Made by a program: the position numbers and the translations under genes. From assembly GCA_945870025.1 (NCBI GenBank), contig CAMBQN010000020.1:1-47222 (forward strand): 47,222 bases of DNA, given 5' to 3'. This DNA comes from Akkermansia muciniphila (GTDB lineage: Bacteria; Verrucomicrobiota; Kiritimatiellia; RFP12; JAAYNR01). Of this stretch, positions 34,321-43,977 are shown in pieces (the stretch's first letter is position 1; the number at the start of each line of letters is the position of its first letter). Below the pieces are notes generated by a model. It worked only from the letters and a program-made list of their open reading frames with translations. It was not told where the DNA came from and did not search any database.

Positions 34321-36213
34321 TCACGGTGTCATTTCCTGACTGTTCGCTCGCGCCGCCGCACACGGTGTTATTTTGTACCAAGCATTTTTGGCCGCAGATC
34401 GGACATCGGCCGGACTGGAAGCGTCCGCCCAGATGCTGTTCAGTGTTTCGGCTAGCCGGTACTGCGGGGCTTTGAGATTCGACTTGCCGTCTTGCACGCC
34501 CCGCTCGATGCCTCGGATCGCCGCGAGGCGCACCTCGGCATGCTCAGCCGGGTCTTTCGCGCAGGCCAGCGCCTGCGGATAGCCGTTCCGCCCCAGAACT
34601 TCCGTCCACTCACGGCGTACCTGCCATTGATCGTTCCGAAGTCCGCGCTCCACGGCATGGGTCCATGTCTCCTGCAGCGCGCTCGGGCAACGTACCAACA
34701 CGCGCGCAGCCGCTACGCGCACATCGGTCCGCGGATCGTCCATCACGCCCATGATTGCATCCAGACGCAGAGGCATAATCTTTCCGTCAACGAGAAACTC
34801 GATCGCCCGCAGACTTGCTAAGCGGACATCCGGGTCCTTGTCCGCAACCGCGGTTAGCAGGGACTCGAGACCTCGTGTGTCCGGGGCGGGGCACGGATGC
34901 ACACGCAAACTTCTGGCGAACCAGGAAACACGCCATGTGTAACCGAAGGCAGTAGCTGCGGCAGCGCGCACGGTGGCGGCGGGGTCGTTCGTCACTGCCT
35001 CAGCAAGGATAGGCAGCAGACCCTCTGAAGGCATGCAACCAAGGGCGTCCGCCGCGCCAGCGCGGATGTCGGCTTGCGCATCCTTTAAGTTCGCGGCGAT
35101 GGAATGGAGAACCCCCGGCATTGGCTTCGGGCCTTGTGCACTGCAGATGTACGCAGCCAGGCGCATGGCCAGTAGGCGCAACGCCGGTTCCGGAGACGCG
35201 AGGTCGCGGGCAAGGGCTGTTTCGATCAACGCAGGCGGAAGGCCTGCCAGCACTTCGAATTCCGGAGTCGGATGTTCAGGCCGGACTGCGCGCACGCGCG
35301 CCATCAGGGGTTCCACTGCGTTCGGGCCGTATTTTCGCAGGGAATCAACCGCCGACTGGCACACCTTGGGCTGTGTGTCATCGAGCGCAGCAAGCAGATG
35401 GGGCAAGGCAGCCGGGGCGGGATACGCGCCCAGAGCGGTGGCGGCCGATGCGCGGATCCACGCATCCGGGTCTTTCAGCGCCTCGACCAGCAGTGGGACG
35501 CGGTCCGGATACCCGCAGGCAAGACCTAGGGCGCGCGCCGCTGCAACGCGAATGGCCGGCTTGTCCTTGCGAAGGATCTCGCCCAACACCGGCGGGGCCT
35601 CTGCGCCGGGTGAAAGGATTGCCAACGATTGGGCAGCCGCTAGACGTACGCGAGGGTCCGCATCCTTGAGACATCCACCGACGGCTTCGCGCACGGCGGT
35701 GTGATTCACGTTGCCGAGACCCTCGGCGCCGGCGGCGCGCACGGCGCCGTCGGAATCGGTCAGGGCAGCCGTCAGACAAGCGACGGCATCGCTGTCAGCC
35801 TGCCCGCCCGCGTGCAGCGCGCGGCGAACAATGGCGGCGACACCTCCGACAGCGGACGCACGGACGTTTGCCTCCGTGTCTTGCGCGGTCCGGATGAGCG
35901 GTTTGAGCGCCCGCGCGTCGCCCACCCTTCCGAGTGCTCCGGCTACGCTTGCACGAAAGACCGGATCGTCCGACTTCAGCGCTTTAATCAGCGGCTGGAT
36001 GGCTTCGGTCCGGTCCCGCACCAGCGGGTATAAGATATCGGATCCGATGGCAGCCGGGGCCGCGTAGTGATTGGGATGCTTGGGATCGCGAAGGACTTCG
36101 ATGCACCCCCGCCACATTTTGTACTGGGCTTGCTCTTCCGGCGACGGCGTTTCGGCCCGCACGCACGGAACCGATAACAGCAGAACCAGCATTAGAGTCG
36201 TTCGTATCGTCAT
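34321..36213 (-). CDS. Secreted HEAT-repeat protein
   Basis: The 630-aa protein has a signal peptide (MTIRTTLMLVLLLSVPCVRA) and then about a dozen HEAT/PBS-lyase-type helical repeats, for example IQPLIKALKSDDPVFRASVAGALGRVGDARALKPLI, VACLTAALTDSDGAVRAAGAEGLGNV, VPLLVEALKDPDAWIRASAATALGAYPAPAALPHLLAAL. Such solenoids are protein-binding scaffolds; no enzymatic motif is seen. The gene stands alone, with repeat DNA upstream (36264-36553). Partner and role are unknown. Confidence 0.85.
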   Translation of the reverse strand: MTIRTTLMLVLLLSVPCVRAETPSPEEQAQYKMWRGCIEVLRDPKHPNHYAAPAAIGSDILYPLVRDRTEAIQPLIKALKSDDPVFRASVAGALGRVGDARALKPLIRTAQDTEANVRASAVGGVAAIVRRALHAGGQADSDAVACLTAALTDSDGAVRAAGAEGLGNVNHTAVREAVGGCLKDADPRVRLAAAQSLAILSPGAEAPPVLGEILRKDKPAIRVAAARALGLACGYPDRVPLLVEALKDPDAWIRASAATALGAYPAPAALPHLLAALDDTQPKVCQSAVDSLRKYGPNAVEPLMARVRAVRPEHPTPEFEVLAGLPPALIETALARDLASPEPALRLLAMRLAAYICSAQGPKPMPGVLHSIAANLKDAQADIRAGAADALGCMPSEGLLPILAEAVTNDPAATVRAAAATAFGYTWRVSWFARSLRVHPCPAPDTRGLESLLTAVADKDPDVRLASLRAIEFLVDGKIMPLRLDAIMGVMDDPRTDVRVAAARVLVRCPSALQETWTHAVERGLRNDQWQVRREWTEVLGRNGYPQALACAKDPAEHAEVRLAAIRGIERGVQDGKSNLKAPQYRLAETLNSIWADASSPADVRSAAKNAWYKITPCAAARANSQEMTP

Positions 36214-36263
36214 AATTCATCTCCTGGGTTCATTAGACACTTCGCGATCCGGAATAGTTCCTC

Positions 36264-36553
36264 CCAACACACAGCACCCAACATCCAACGGAGACGCTGG
36301 CGCGAGTGAGAAGCGATCAGAATGGAGAGAGGCGCTTGCAAAACCTCCGGTTTGTGCAAGCGGAGGGTTCAGGGTTCGGTCGGTCCACCGGCCTGCGGCC
36401 GGATGGGAAACGGGAATGAGACATCATGATCGTCCTCGTCCTCGAATCGTGAAATCGAGGACGAGGACGACGACGAGGACGAGAACGATGGCCGCACCGT
36501 CTCGTCGGTCCGTTGGATGTTGTGTGTTGTGTGTTGTATGTTGGGCTTTGGTT
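36264..36553. repeat. Composite repeat element with inverted heptamer-like ends
   Basis: The interval between two genes is one nested repeat. The left end AACACACAGCACCCAAC-ATCCAACGGA is answered by the right end TCCGTTGGATGTTG-TGTGTTG (36517-36549), with a perfect 14-bp core. Inside are GACGCTGGCGCG, the 30-bp palindrome at 36333-36362, a GTTCAGG-type stretch, and GAGGAC-type hexamer arrays (36430-36490) that fold on themselves around AATCGTGAAATCG. A partial, partly inverted copy occurs at 45964-46156. No coding sequence is credible here. Confidence 0.85.
36333..36362. repeat. 30-bp imperfect palindrome (inverse of 13040-13069)
   Basis: The bases are the exact reverse complement of the palindrome after the pilus secretin gene. 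It is followed, as there, by GTTCAGG-type repeats, so a larger composite unit is shared between the two sites. Confidence 0.85.
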
Positions 36554-36580
36554 CAGACAAAAACCCGGAAGCGCCAACCC

Positions 36581-37315
36581 TCACGCTTCGCCCGGGATGC
36601 GCAGGTCGCAGAGAATCGGCAGGTGGTCGGAGAGGGTCGAGTCGAGAATCTCAAAGCGGACGGGGGTGATGTTGGCGGTGGTGCAAATGAAGTCCAGTTC
36701 GCGGGTCGGCCGCCAGCTCGGATAGGTCGGCTGGTGGCTTGGATTGGCCGAGGTCAGGCCGGTGGCGGCGAGGAAGAGCTTCATCTCGGCGGATCCCGAA
36801 AGGGCGTTGAAGTCGCCCATCACGACGCACGGCTTGACCGACGCCATGACGAGATCGTGCAGGTCGGTGAGCTGCCGCTGGCGGGTGCCGAAGCTGAGCG
36901 ACAGATGGACGAGAAACAGGTTGACTTTCTCCAATTCCAGTTCGATGACTAAGCGCTTGAAGCCGTAGTTCAGGTAGTGGAACCGCTCCCGGTGAATCTC
37001 GCCGCGCGTGAGGATGGCGTTGGCCTGTTTGTCCAGAACCGGCAGACGATCGAACAGCCCGCCCTTGGTGTATTTCACCTCACAGCGATGAAAATAGCTC
37101 CCCAGATCCTCGGCGATCGCCTCGGCCTGGTTGACGCCCCGGCTGCGGTATGAGCCGGTGTCGACCTCGACCAGGCCGATCACATCAGGATTGTGCCCCC
37201 GGATCAGCTCGGTGATCCGCGGCAGATGATTGACCGTTTTGCGCAACAAATCCATCCAGGCGCGGTTCTCGCGGCGCCCGGTTCCATATCGGATGTTGTA
37301 GAGGAAAAAACGCAT
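36581..37315 (-). CDS. Endonuclease/exonuclease/phosphatase (EEP) family hydrolase
   Basis: The 244-aa protein has the metal-dependent phosphohydrolase motifs in order: MRFFLYNIRYG (Asn), IGLVEVDTGS (Glu), NLFLVHLSLSF (His), VVMGDFNALSG (Asp-Asn) and STLSDHLPI (Asp-His). No signal peptide is present, so it should act in the cytoplasm. Substrates of the family include nucleic acids, phosphoinositides and sphingolipids; nothing here selects one. It is preceded on the same strand by the chorismate-mutase-like gene with a 24-bp gap. Confidence 0.88.
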   Translation of the reverse strand: MRFFLYNIRYGTGRRENRAWMDLLRKTVNHLPRITELIRGHNPDVIGLVEVDTGSYRSRGVNQAEAIAEDLGSYFHRCEVKYTKGGLFDRLPVLDKQANAILTRGEIHRERFHYLNYGFKRLVIELELEKVNLFLVHLSLSFGTRQRQLTDLHDLVMASVKPCVVMGDFNALSGSAEMKLFLAATGLTSANPSHQPTYPSWRPTRELDFICTTANITPVRFEILDSTLSDHLPILCDLRIPGEA

Positions 37316-37339
37316 GGGGGGTTGCGGAAAACGGGACTA

Positions 37340-37972
37340 TCAAGGCTCTCGTGTTGCGGCCTGGATCAGCCAGGTGGCCTGTATGGCGCGTGACAGGGGA
37401 ATGAGCCAGTCGCTGTAGATAGCGTCCAACGCGGCGGGCAGACGGTCGGCGAGAGGGGACGGCAGGTTGCAGGCGCGAATGTGTTCTGCGGCACAGGAGC
37501 GGACACGTAGCAGAACAAGCTGCTCGACCGACGGAAAGGTGATCAGCGTCTCGATCTCGGCCGCGTCGCCCGCCTCTGCGGCGGCCCGGAGGCGGGTGTC
37601 GCGTCCGGCAAACTTGCACGCCGCAACCTGCAGCGAGAGACCGAGCCGGATGGCGATGGCGGCGATGGCGTCGGCGTCCGCAGCGCGCCACACGTCGTCC
37701 GCCCCGGTCGTCGCGCCGACCTTGGCGTCGGGAATCAGGATCGGCAGAACGGAACGGGTGAAGCCGGCTTCGATCCGGGACTGGAAGGATTCGAGAGCAG
37801 GCGGAATAGCCGCCTCCTTCGCCAGTCGGCGAAAGATTGGCGCGCTCCATCCGACGGGGTAATAACCGGCGGGCGCCACGCCACAGACCGCCCGTTGCGC
37901 AAGACGGCTCACAACCTCGGCATCCTGTCGGGCGATCTGCTGGCGTATCTGTTCGAGGGGTGTGCTCATCAA
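37340..37972 (-). CDS. Possible chorismate mutase-like protein
   Basis: The 210-aa all-helical protein starts MMSTPLEQIRQQIARQDAEVVSRLAQRA, which resembles the first helix of AroQ-type chorismate mutase (LxxLRxxIDxxDxxLxxLLxxR). The rest (FRRLAKEAAIPPALESFQSRIEAGFTRSVLPILIP; ADAIAAIAIRLGLSLQVAACKF; LPSPLADRLPAALDAIYSDWLIPLSRAIQATWLIQAA) is helical and could be a second, degenerate half. If real, it would make prephenate for Phe/Tyr synthesis, but no aromatic pathway gene is adjacent. The match is limited to the first helix; another function is quite possible. Confidence 0.4.
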   Translation of the reverse strand: MMSTPLEQIRQQIARQDAEVVSRLAQRAVCGVAPAGYYPVGWSAPIFRRLAKEAAIPPALESFQSRIEAGFTRSVLPILIPDAKVGATTGADDVWRAADADAIAAIAIRLGLSLQVAACKFAGRDTRLRAAAEAGDAAEIETLITFPSVEQLVLLRVRSCAAEHIRACNLPSPLADRLPAALDAIYSDWLIPLSRAIQATWLIQAATREP

Positions 37973-38129
37973 GACTCCATTGTGGCGTCAAAGAGGCCGT
38001 TTAGGCAAGCGTTTATCGTCTAGACTCGACGAAAGGGGCCGGACGTGCGACAATCAAAACCGATGCCGGATCGGATTTCGCCCTGGTGCGCCTGAACCCT
38101 GAACCCCGTTGCCCGGCCGGAAAACCGCT

Positions 38130-39176
38130 ATGAGTGCTGCCGTTCGTCTTCGTTCGCTGATACACGCGTGGGAAACGGTTCGTTACGAACTGTTGAATAC
38201 CCGTCTCTGCGACCTCAATCTGCGTCTCTCCCGATCGCCGATCCTGCCTTCGTTGAACCGGCTGCAGAAGGAGTTTCATGATCGCAAGATCGGTTTTGTG
38301 CCCGCATTCTACCTCACCGATGGATGGGGCTGCCCTAACCGGGTTCCGGTGATCGGCCTCCCGTTTTACATGGCCGACAAGCGCCTGATGCGAATTGAGG
38401 AGGAGCAAACCGGTGAGATCGAGGATGAGCAGACACTGATGATGCTCCTGCGCCACGAAGCCGGCCATGCGGTGAACTACGCCTATCGCCTCTGGGAGGA
38501 ACCGGAGTGGGGCGAATTGTTTGGACGGTTCGCCGAACCCTACCGCGACACGTTCGACACCGACCCCTTTACCCGCCGCTTCGTTCGCCATCTGGCGCAC
38601 GGCCAGGCACGGCGGACGACGTACGCCCAGAAGCATCCGGACGAGGATTTCGCCGAAACCTTTGCCGTCTGGCTGACGCCGAAATCGGGCTGGCGCAGGC
38701 GCTATGCCAACTGGCCCGCCCTGCGCAAGCTCGAGTATGTGGACCGGGCCATGCGCCGTCTGCGCACGCGCATTCCCGCAGTGACCGGCGGCGAACTGAT
38801 GCAGCCGGTCGAGACGCTGGCGATGACCGTCGCCGAGCACTACGGGCAGCGCGCGGAACGTTACCGCTCCAAGGCCCAGGGCTACCTCGACGACAAACTC
38901 AAGCGGGTTTTTCCGCAATTTCGCGCCCCCGTTCCCGCCGTCGAGGCGGCCTCTTTTATCATCAGCCGCCGCCGCATGCTCATCACCCGTGTCGCCGACT
39001 GGTCGGCGATGACGCCGGATGATGTCCGCATGCTGCTCGACAAGGTTGTGGATCGCGCCCGTTCGCTCGGGTTGCGGGTGCGAATGGATAAACAGGAGGA
39101 GCGCTTGATGGATCTGGCCTCGCTCCTCACCGCCATGGCGGTCACGTTCCGTCACACGGGCAAGTTTATGGAATAA
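38130..39176 (+). CDS. Putative zinc-dependent metallopeptidase (HExxH)
   Basis: The 348-aa protein (ATG 38130; an in-frame TTG at 38109 is possible) has the zinc site RHEAGHAVNYAYRLW (His109, Glu110, His113) and a downstream third-ligand region HPDEDFAETFAVWLTP (about 169-183), the gluzincin-like arrangement of the putative zinc-binding metallopeptidase family (PF15887-like). The C-terminal 150 residues are helical and basic, with KRVFPQFRAPVPAVEAASFII and a long helix. No signal peptide is seen. It is 21 bp upstream of recN and probably co-transcribed. The target is unknown. Confidence 0.75.
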   Translation: MSAAVRLRSLIHAWETVRYELLNTRLCDLNLRLSRSPILPSLNRLQKEFHDRKIGFVPAFYLTDGWGCPNRVPVIGLPFYMADKRLMRIEEEQTGEIEDEQTLMMLLRHEAGHAVNYAYRLWEEPEWGELFGRFAEPYRDTFDTDPFTRRFVRHLAHGQARRTTYAQKHPDEDFAETFAVWLTPKSGWRRRYANWPALRKLEYVDRAMRRLRTRIPAVTGGELMQPVETLAMTVAEHYGQRAERYRSKAQGYLDDKLKRVFPQFRAPVPAVEAASFIISRRRMLITRVADWSAMTPDDVRMLLDKVVDRARSLGLRVRMDKQEERLMDLASLLTAMAVTFRHTGKFME

Positions 39177-39197
39177 CACAAGCATCCGAGGTCTGCC

Positions 39198-40862
39198 ATG
39201 TTGAACCTGCTTCGCGTCCAAAATCTGGCGATTGTCGAGGAGGCCTCCATGCTTCCCGGGGTCGGACTCAACATCATCACCGGCGAAACCGGCGCAGGCA
39301 AGTCCATCCTGATGGGCGCGCTCGATCTCGTGCTGGGCGGGCGCGCGGACAAATCGCTGGTGCGCAGCGGCGCCGCCGAGGCCCAGGTCGAGGCGGTTTT
39401 TGCCCTGGCCGCCCCCGCCGCTGTGAATGCCGTGCTCGCCGAGTCCGGCATCCCCCCCTGCGAGGACGGACAGTTGATCATTCGCCGCACGGTCGCCGCT
39501 GCTGGCGCGGGCCGCTGCCTGCTCAACGATGCCGCAGTCACGCTCCAGACGATCCGGCGTGTCGGCGCCCTGCTGGTGGACATTCACGGCCCGAATGACC
39601 ACCAGTCGCTGCTCGATCCCGCCTTCCAGCTCGACCTGCTCGATAGCTTTGGCCGCTGCCAGTCGGCCCGCGCGGCTTATGACGAGGCTTGGCAGACCGT
39701 CGTGGCGCTCGAACGCCGCCGCGCGGAACTCCTGGGCGGGTCCGCCGATACCGCCAGCGAGATCGACCGTCTCCAGTTTGTCATGGATGAACTGGCGGGC
39801 GCCCATCTGACCCCGGCGGACGACACCGATCTCATTCGCGAACACGCCGAAGCAGCCAATGCCGAGGCGATCCTACAATCGGGCAACGCCCTCCTCGCCG
39901 GGCTGACCGACGGCGAAGGATCGGCCTTCGACACCCTCGCGGCTTTGCAGCACCGCCTGCTCGAATTGAGCCGCATTCTTCCCGAGGCCGAGGGCTGGCG
40001 CGCCGAATTGCAGTCCGCCGCCACCCAGGTGCAGGAACTCGGACGCACGATTGCCGGCTGCCTGCAACGGATTGACGCCGATCCGGGCCGTCTGCAGCAG
40101 TTGGAAGAGCGGATGGCGCTGATACAGAAGCTTCGGCGAAAATACGGCGCCACGGTCCAGGACATGCTCGACACGCTGCAGAAGACCCGGAATCGGCTCG
40201 ACGATCTCGCCGCCCGGGACGAGCGACTCGCGGGGCTGGACGCCGAGATCGCCACCGCCCTGACCGCCCGCGCCGCCCGCGCCGCCGTGCTATCCAAGAC
40301 CCGCGCCGCCGCCTCGGTCAGTCTCGCCCGTGCGATCACACGGGAGCTGCGCGACCTCGGTTTCCTCCGCGCCGGATTTGGCGTGGATGTCACCCCGGTG
40401 TCCCCACGTCCCGACGGCGCCGATGCCGTCTCCTTCGGGTTTGCGCCCAATCCCGGCGAGCCGATGCGCGCCCTGCGCGACATCGCATCGAGCGGCGAAA
40501 TCGCCCGCGTCATGCTCGCCGTCAAGACGGTCCTGGCCCGGCACGACCGCATCCCGGTGCTGGTGTTTGATGAGATTGACGCCAACATCGGCGGCGAGGT
40601 GGGGCATGCCGTGGGCCGCAAGCTGCGTACCGTTGCCGCCACCCATCAGGTGCTCTGCATCACCCACCTGCCGCAGGTCGCTGTCTTTGGCGATTCCCAT
40701 TTCGTCGTGAGCAAGGCGGTGCAAAAAAATCGCACGCTCACCCGCATCTCACCCGTGACCGACGAGGCGCGCGCCGAGGAGATTGCCCGCATGCTCGGCG
40801 GCAAAAACCTGACCTCCGTGACCCTCGAACACGCCCGCAAGCTGCTGGAAACGACTGCCTAA
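39198..40862 (+). CDS. recN: DNA repair protein RecN
   Basis: RecN is an SMC-like ATPase that helps repair double-strand breaks. The 554-aa protein has MLNLLRVQNLAIVEEASMLPGVGLNIITGETGAGKSILMGAL (Walker A GETGAGKS), two coiled-coil stretches (about 150-220 and 290-385), and the C-terminal DIASSGEIARVMLAVKTVLA (signature) plus PVLVFDEIDANIGGEVGHAVGRKL (Walker B) and VLCITHLPQVAVFGDSHFVVSK. Length is normal. The start follows GAGGTCTGCC and lies 21 bp after the metallopeptidase gene. Confidence 0.95.
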   Translation: MLNLLRVQNLAIVEEASMLPGVGLNIITGETGAGKSILMGALDLVLGGRADKSLVRSGAAEAQVEAVFALAAPAAVNAVLAESGIPPCEDGQLIIRRTVAAAGAGRCLLNDAAVTLQTIRRVGALLVDIHGPNDHQSLLDPAFQLDLLDSFGRCQSARAAYDEAWQTVVALERRRAELLGGSADTASEIDRLQFVMDELAGAHLTPADDTDLIREHAEAANAEAILQSGNALLAGLTDGEGSAFDTLAALQHRLLELSRILPEAEGWRAELQSAATQVQELGRTIAGCLQRIDADPGRLQQLEERMALIQKLRRKYGATVQDMLDTLQKTRNRLDDLAARDERLAGLDAEIATALTARAARAAVLSKTRAAASVSLARAITRELRDLGFLRAGFGVDVTPVSPRPDGADAVSFGFAPNPGEPMRALRDIASSGEIARVMLAVKTVLARHDRIPVLVFDEIDANIGGEVGHAVGRKLRTVAATHQVLCITHLPQVAVFGDSHFVVSKAVQKNRTLTRISPVTDEARAEEIARMLGGKNLTSVTLEHARKLLETTA

Positions 40863-40982
40863 GAAAAAGCTGGGTCATCACATCCTTCTTGCGCGCGGCC
40901 TCGGGTATGCGGTATCCTCTATGCGTGATCGTCGCGGGGGTCAGGTGGCTCAGGCGAACAGTCAAAACGACAGGAAGTGGTT

Positions 40983-41795
40983 ATGCGTATTCCAAGATCT
41001 CAGACACGTCTTTCCCGCAATGGGGTGGTTTCGGCGCTGGTGTGCGGGCTTTGCGCTGCAGGGTGTGCGATGGCCGACGCCGGGGAGCGGATGCCGGCAA
41101 AGGAAGCGACGATCCAGAAGGCGGCCGGTCCGATCGTCATGGACGGCAAGCTGGACGAGCAGGCGTGGCAGGCCGCCGAGAAGCTCCCGATCGCTGTGAT
41201 CCACAATAAGAACGGGAAGACGCTGGAGACGCCCGCGGGTTTCGCGCGCCTCACGTGGGATGGCACGAACGTCTACGTGGCGTTCGAGGTCACCGACGAC
41301 GATGTCCGCGCGGCGGGCTCCGGGCGTGACGACGTGAGCTTGGATGTGACGAACGATCTGGTCGAAGTCTTTCTCGACGTCAACAACGACGACCACAATT
41401 TCTTTGAATTCCATGTGAATCCGTTGAATGGTTTCACCGATCTGTTCATCCTGCGCCCGGCCAAGGACACCCCGCTGTATCAGCGGCTGCCGCCGTACAA
41501 GATCATGTTCATGCGGGAATATAATGTGCCCGAATACCAGACGGCCATCCAGATTCAGGGGACGGTGAACGACAACCAGAAAGACACCGGCTGGACGGTG
41601 GAGATCCGGCTGCCGTACACCTCGCTGATGCTGCCCAACGGACAAAAAAAACCGAAAGCCGGCGACGTGTGGCGCATCCAGCTTGTCATCCAGAACGGCG
41701 GATCGGCCAACCGTTATGTGAACTGGTCGCCCACCTATGACAACTGGTACCACCACAGCATTGAGACGTGGGGCCGCATCCGCTTTGCCGAATAA
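40983..41795 (+). CDS. Secreted CBM9-like carbohydrate-binding domain protein
   Basis: The 270-aa protein is read from ATG 40983 behind AGGAAG. It has a signal sequence (LSRNGVVSALVCGLCAAGCAMADA) whose CAAGC could be a weak lipobox. The rest matches the CBM9-like/sugar-binding family 9 pattern: GPIVMDGKLDEQAWQAAEKLPI, ARLTWDGTNVYVAFEVTDDDVRA, DLVEVFLDVNNDDHNFFEFHVNPLNGFTDLFI, DTGWTVEIRLPYTSL, GDVWRIQLVIQNG and WGRIRFAE. Such domains bind glycans or serve as outer-surface sensors; a stand-alone domain suggests binding rather than catalysis. It precedes fusA but has a separate promoter between them. Confidence 0.78.
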   Translation: MRIPRSQTRLSRNGVVSALVCGLCAAGCAMADAGERMPAKEATIQKAAGPIVMDGKLDEQAWQAAEKLPIAVIHNKNGKTLETPAGFARLTWDGTNVYVAFEVTDDDVRAAGSGRDDVSLDVTNDLVEVFLDVNNDDHNFFEFHVNPLNGFTDLFILRPAKDTPLYQRLPPYKIMFMREYNVPEYQTAIQIQGTVNDNQKDTGWTVEIRLPYTSLMLPNGQKKPKAGDVWRIQLVIQNGGSANRYVNWSPTYDNWYHHSIETWGRIRFAE

Positions 41796-41829
41796 TACGG
41801 CTGAACGGGAAAATTCTCAAAATCAGGTA

Positions 41830-41858
41830 TTGCAGCCAATCGGAATCTGCCTTATACT
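41830..41858 (+). promoter_or_regulatory. Promoter of fusA
   Basis: TTGCAG (41830-41835) and TATACT (41853-41858) are 17 bp apart and 31 bp before the ATG. AAGGAG follows at 41876-41881 as the ribosome site. Confidence 0.75.
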
Positions 41859-41889
41859 TACACGTCAATTTTCTTAAGGAGACTCCTCT

Positions 41890-43977
41890 ATGGCGCGCAG
41901 CACCCCATTGACTCACGTACGCAACATCGGCATCATGGCTCACATCGACGCCGGCAAAACCACATGCAGTGAACGCATCCTGTTTTATTCCGGCAAGAAC
42001 TACAAGATGGGCGAAGTTCATGACGGCGCCGCCACCATGGATTACATGGTGCAGGAGCAGGAGCGCGGCATCACGATCACGTCGGCGGCGACGGTCGTCA
42101 GTTGGCGCGACCATCAGATCAGTTTGATCGACACCCCGGGCCATGTCGATTTCACGGCCGAGGTTGAGCGGTCGTTGCGCGTGCTCGACGGCGCGGTCGC
42201 GCTGTTTTGCGCGGTGGGCGGCGTCCAGCCGCAGAGCGAACAGGTGTGGCGGCAGTCCGAGAAGTACGAAGTGCCCAAACTCTGCTTCATCAACAAGATG
42301 GATCGTGTTGGCGCCAATTATTTCGAGGTGATCGATGAAATCCGCAGCGAATTGGGCGGCAATCCTGTGCCGATGGTTTATCCCGTCGGGCAGGGCGATG
42401 AGTTCGAGGGCGTCATCGATCTTCTGAATATGCGGCGGTGCATCTTTGACGAGGCGTCCAAGGGCGTGAAGATTAGCTACGCCGAGATCCCTGCGGATAT
42501 CTTGGAGGAGTGCCAGAAATGGCGCAAAAATATCGTTGAGAAGGCCGCCGAGCAGGATGACGCCCTAATGGAGAAGTATTTCGCTGACGGCGATCTCCCC
42601 ATGGATGACATCTTGGCCGGATTGCGCAAGGGGACGGTGTCCCGCGCGATCGTCCCAGTCTATTGCGGAACGGCTTTTAAAAACAAGGGCGTGCAGTTGC
42701 TGCTGGATGCCGTGTGTGATTTTCTCCCCTCGCCGCTGGATGTCGGCGCCGTCCATGCCAACGATGATGAGACGAAGGTGCGCCTGCCCGACGACAAGGA
42801 GCCGTTCTCCGCCCTCGCCTTCAAGGTGATGTCCGACAAGCACATGGGCCGAATCATCTTCATCCGCATTTATTCGGGAACGCTGCGGATCGGCGACACG
42901 CTCAAGAACAGCTCGCAGGATTTGGATGTGCGCGTCGGCCGTCTGTTGCGCATGCATGCTAACCGGCAGGAGGCGATCGAGGAGGCGAACGCGGGCGAAA
43001 TTGTAGCCGTGGTCGGCCTCGGCAAGACGCGCACCGGCGACACGCTGTGTGATCGCGCACACCCGATCATTTTGGAGAACATCGAGTTCCCGGCGCCGGT
43101 GATTTCGATCGCCATCCGGCCGGGGACGCGGAACGACAACGACAAGCTGGGCGTGTCGCTGCATACGCTGGCCGAGGAAGACCCGACCTTCTTTGTGAAG
43201 TACGACCGCGAGACGGGCGAGACCGTCATATCGGGAATGGGCGAGCTTCATCTCGAGATCATTGTTGACCGCCTGCGCCGTGAATTCAACGTGGCCTGCG
43301 AGGTCGGCCGTCCCGAGGTCGCCTTCCGCGAGACGATCACCCAGGCGGTCGATGGCGAATACAAGCACGTCAAACAGTCAGGTGGCCGCGGTCAGTACGC
43401 CCATGTCTGCCTCAAGCTCATCCCGCAGCCTGCCGGCACGGGGTTCTCGTTTGTCAACGAGGTCAAGGGCGGAACGATTCCGACCGAGTACATCCCCGCT
43501 GTGGAGAAGGGCGTCATCAAGGCTCTGGAGTCAGGACCTTACGCGGGTTATCCCGTGGTCGACGTGCAGGTGATCGTCAACGACGGCTCCTATCACGAGG
43601 TGGACTCCAACGAATTTGCATTTATCGAGGCGGCTCGCGTCTGCTTCCGGCAGGCTTTCATGAAGGGTGCGCCGGAGCTGCTCGAACCGGTCATGGCGGT
43701 CGAGGTGACGGTTCCCGAAGATTACATGGGTGCGGCCACGGGGTCGCTCTGCCAGCGTCGCGGACGTGTCGAGGGCATGGAGGACAAGGGTGGCGCGAAA
43801 CTGGTCAACGGCACGGTGCCGCTGGGCGAGATGTTCGGCTATTCCAACACGATTCGCACGCTCACGCAGGGGCGCGGTTCGTTTGTGATGACGTTTGAAC
43901 GCTACGAGGCGGTGCCCTACGAGCTGACGGAGACGATCATCGAGAAGCGCCGCAAGGAAAACAAGATTCGCGGCTAA
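41890..43977 (+). CDS. fusA: Translation elongation factor G
   Basis: EF-G drives ribosomal translocation with GTP. The 695-aa protein shows G1 [10 protein letters not shown]2 [11 protein letters not shown]3 [10 protein letters not shown]4 [10 protein letters not shown] and G5-region, then domains II-V with [43 protein letters not shown] and [45 protein letters not shown]. Length is standard. It is not in a str operon here (no rpsL, rpsG or tuf), so it could be an EF-G paralogue. The stop overlaps the convergent GNAT gene by 4 bp. The sequence alone does not show whether another fusA exists. Confidence 0.95.
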   Translation: MARSTPLTHVRNIGIMAHIDAGKTTCSERILFYSGKNYKMGEVHDGAATMDYMVQEQERGITITSAATVVSWRDHQISLIDTPGHVDFTAEVERSLRVLDGAVALFCAVGGVQPQSEQVWRQSEKYEVPKLCFINKMDRVGANYFEVIDEIRSELGGNPVPMVYPVGQGDEFEGVIDLLNMRRCIFDEASKGVKISYAEIPADILEECQKWRKNIVEKAAEQDDALMEKYFADGDLPMDDILAGLRKGTVSRAIVPVYCGTAFKNKGVQLLLDAVCDFLPSPLDVGAVHANDDETKVRLPDDKEPFSALAFKVMSDKHMGRIIFIRIYSGTLRIGDTLKNSSQDLDVRVGRLLRMHANRQEAIEEANAGEIVAVVGLGKTRTGDTLCDRAHPIILENIEFPAPVISIAIRPGTRNDNDKLGVSLHTLAEEDPTFFVKYDRETGETVISGMGELHLEIIVDRLRREFNVACEVGRPEVAFRETITQAVDGEYKHVKQSGGRGQYAHVCLKLIPQPAGTGFSFVNEVKGGTIPTEYIPAVEKGVIKALESGPYAGYPVVDVQVIVNDGSYHEVDSNEFAFIEAARVCFRQAFMKGAPELLEPVMAVEVTVPEDYMGAATGSLCQRRGRVEGMEDKGGAKLVNGTVPLGEMFGYSNTIRTLTQGRGSFVMTFERYEAVPYELTETIIEKRRKENKIRG

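Noticed and set aside
36317-36584. Small minus-strand frames within the 36-kb repeat
   Set aside because: The Ser- and Arg-runs are translations of GAGGAC hexamers; no start context or family match.
38013-39845. Long minus-strand open frame (610 codons) opposite the metallopeptidase gene and recN
   Set aside because: It is antisense to clear HEAGH and RecN Walker motifs and its composition is that of a mirror frame.
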